NCBI GenBank assembly: GCA_002499585.1
Contig: DAMH01000011.1
Location: 1 to 7,125, forward strand
DNA length: 7,125 nucleotides
Source: Euryarchaeota archaeon UBA552
GTDB taxonomy: Archaea; Thermoplasmatota; Poseidoniia; Poseidoniales; Thalassarchaeaceae
Direction of reading: 5' to 3'
Numbering within the stretch: position 1 is the stretch's first letter; each line of letters begins with the position of its first letter. Shown in pieces: positions 7,018 to 7,125 of the stretch. Made by a program: the position numbers and the translations under genes. The notes below the pieces were generated by a model. That model was given only the letters and a program-made list of their open reading frames with translations. It did no database searches and was not told the origin of the DNA.

Positions 7018-7125
7018 TCACGCCCTTAACTCGAAATTGAGTGCATCTGCCAACCGATCGTACTGGTCGATATTGTTGTACAATTGGCAACTAATCCGGA
7101 TATATCTGGCATTGTGCTCCGGCCA
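7018..7125 (-). CDS. C-terminal end of a class-V aminotransferase-like protein, cut by window edge
   Basis: Only the last 35 residues and the TGA stop are present. The frame is open to the window end, and the segment HNARYIRISCQLYNNIDQYD followed by RLADAL resembles the closing strand and helix of PLP-dependent class-V enzymes (isopenicillin-N epimerase, cysteine desulfurase and related proteins), where R-I/A-S-x-x-x-Y-N-x-x-x-x-x-x-R-L is usual. The exact enzyme cannot be told from the tail. It would be the first visible gene of a minus-strand group with ubiX. The call rests on a short pattern, but the codons and the in-frame stop just before ubiX fit a real gene end. Confidence 0.65.
   Translation of the reverse strand, partial: WPEHNARYIRISCQLYNNIDQYDRLADALNFELRA

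Overview
The window looks like archaeal chromosomal DNA, most plausibly from a marine planktonic euryarchaeon of the Marine Group II (Poseidoniales) type. That placement is an inference. It rests on an archaeal-style glycine hydroxymethyltransferase, a very large lipobox-anchored exoprotein with tandem Ig-like repeats, a UbiX homologue, purine-rich Shine-Dalgarno sites and balanced base composition. No rRNA, tRNA, CRISPR array, insertion sequence or phage gene was seen.

Left part, plus strand (1-5181): the C-terminal ~394 residues of a serine/glycine hydroxymethyltransferase (SHMT; its start lies before the window), then, after 21 bases containing a GAGGT ribosome-binding site, a single 1324-residue secreted lipoprotein. 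In order, the lipoprotein has a lipobox signal peptide, a short four-cysteine linker, five Ig-like repeats of about 88 residues, a domain resembling the N-terminal part of TCAF (TRPM8 channel-associated factor) proteins, a zinc-metallopeptidase domain of the M60/enhancin-like type with HELGH, and a fibronectin-III-like C-terminus. This is the most noteworthy gene here: a probable cell-surface, glycoprotein-directed protease on a stalk.

Right part, minus strand (7125-5159): the last 35 residues of a class-V aminotransferase-like protein, then 36 bases further a complete UbiX flavin prenyltransferase, then a 176-base AT-rich spacer, then a polytopic membrane protein of the acyltransferase-3/HGSNAT-like (DUF1624/DUF418-like) group that starts with TTG. 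The membrane protein runs into the lipoprotein gene tail to tail, and the two coding regions overlap by 23 bases.

How they fit together: SHMT (one-carbon metabolism) and UbiX (prenyl-FMN supply for UbiD-type decarboxylases) are core metabolism. The lipoprotein and the membrane acyltransferase face or modify the envelope. A direct functional link between the two envelope genes is possible (protein/glycan surface processing) but rests only on adjacency, and they are convergent, so not one operon.
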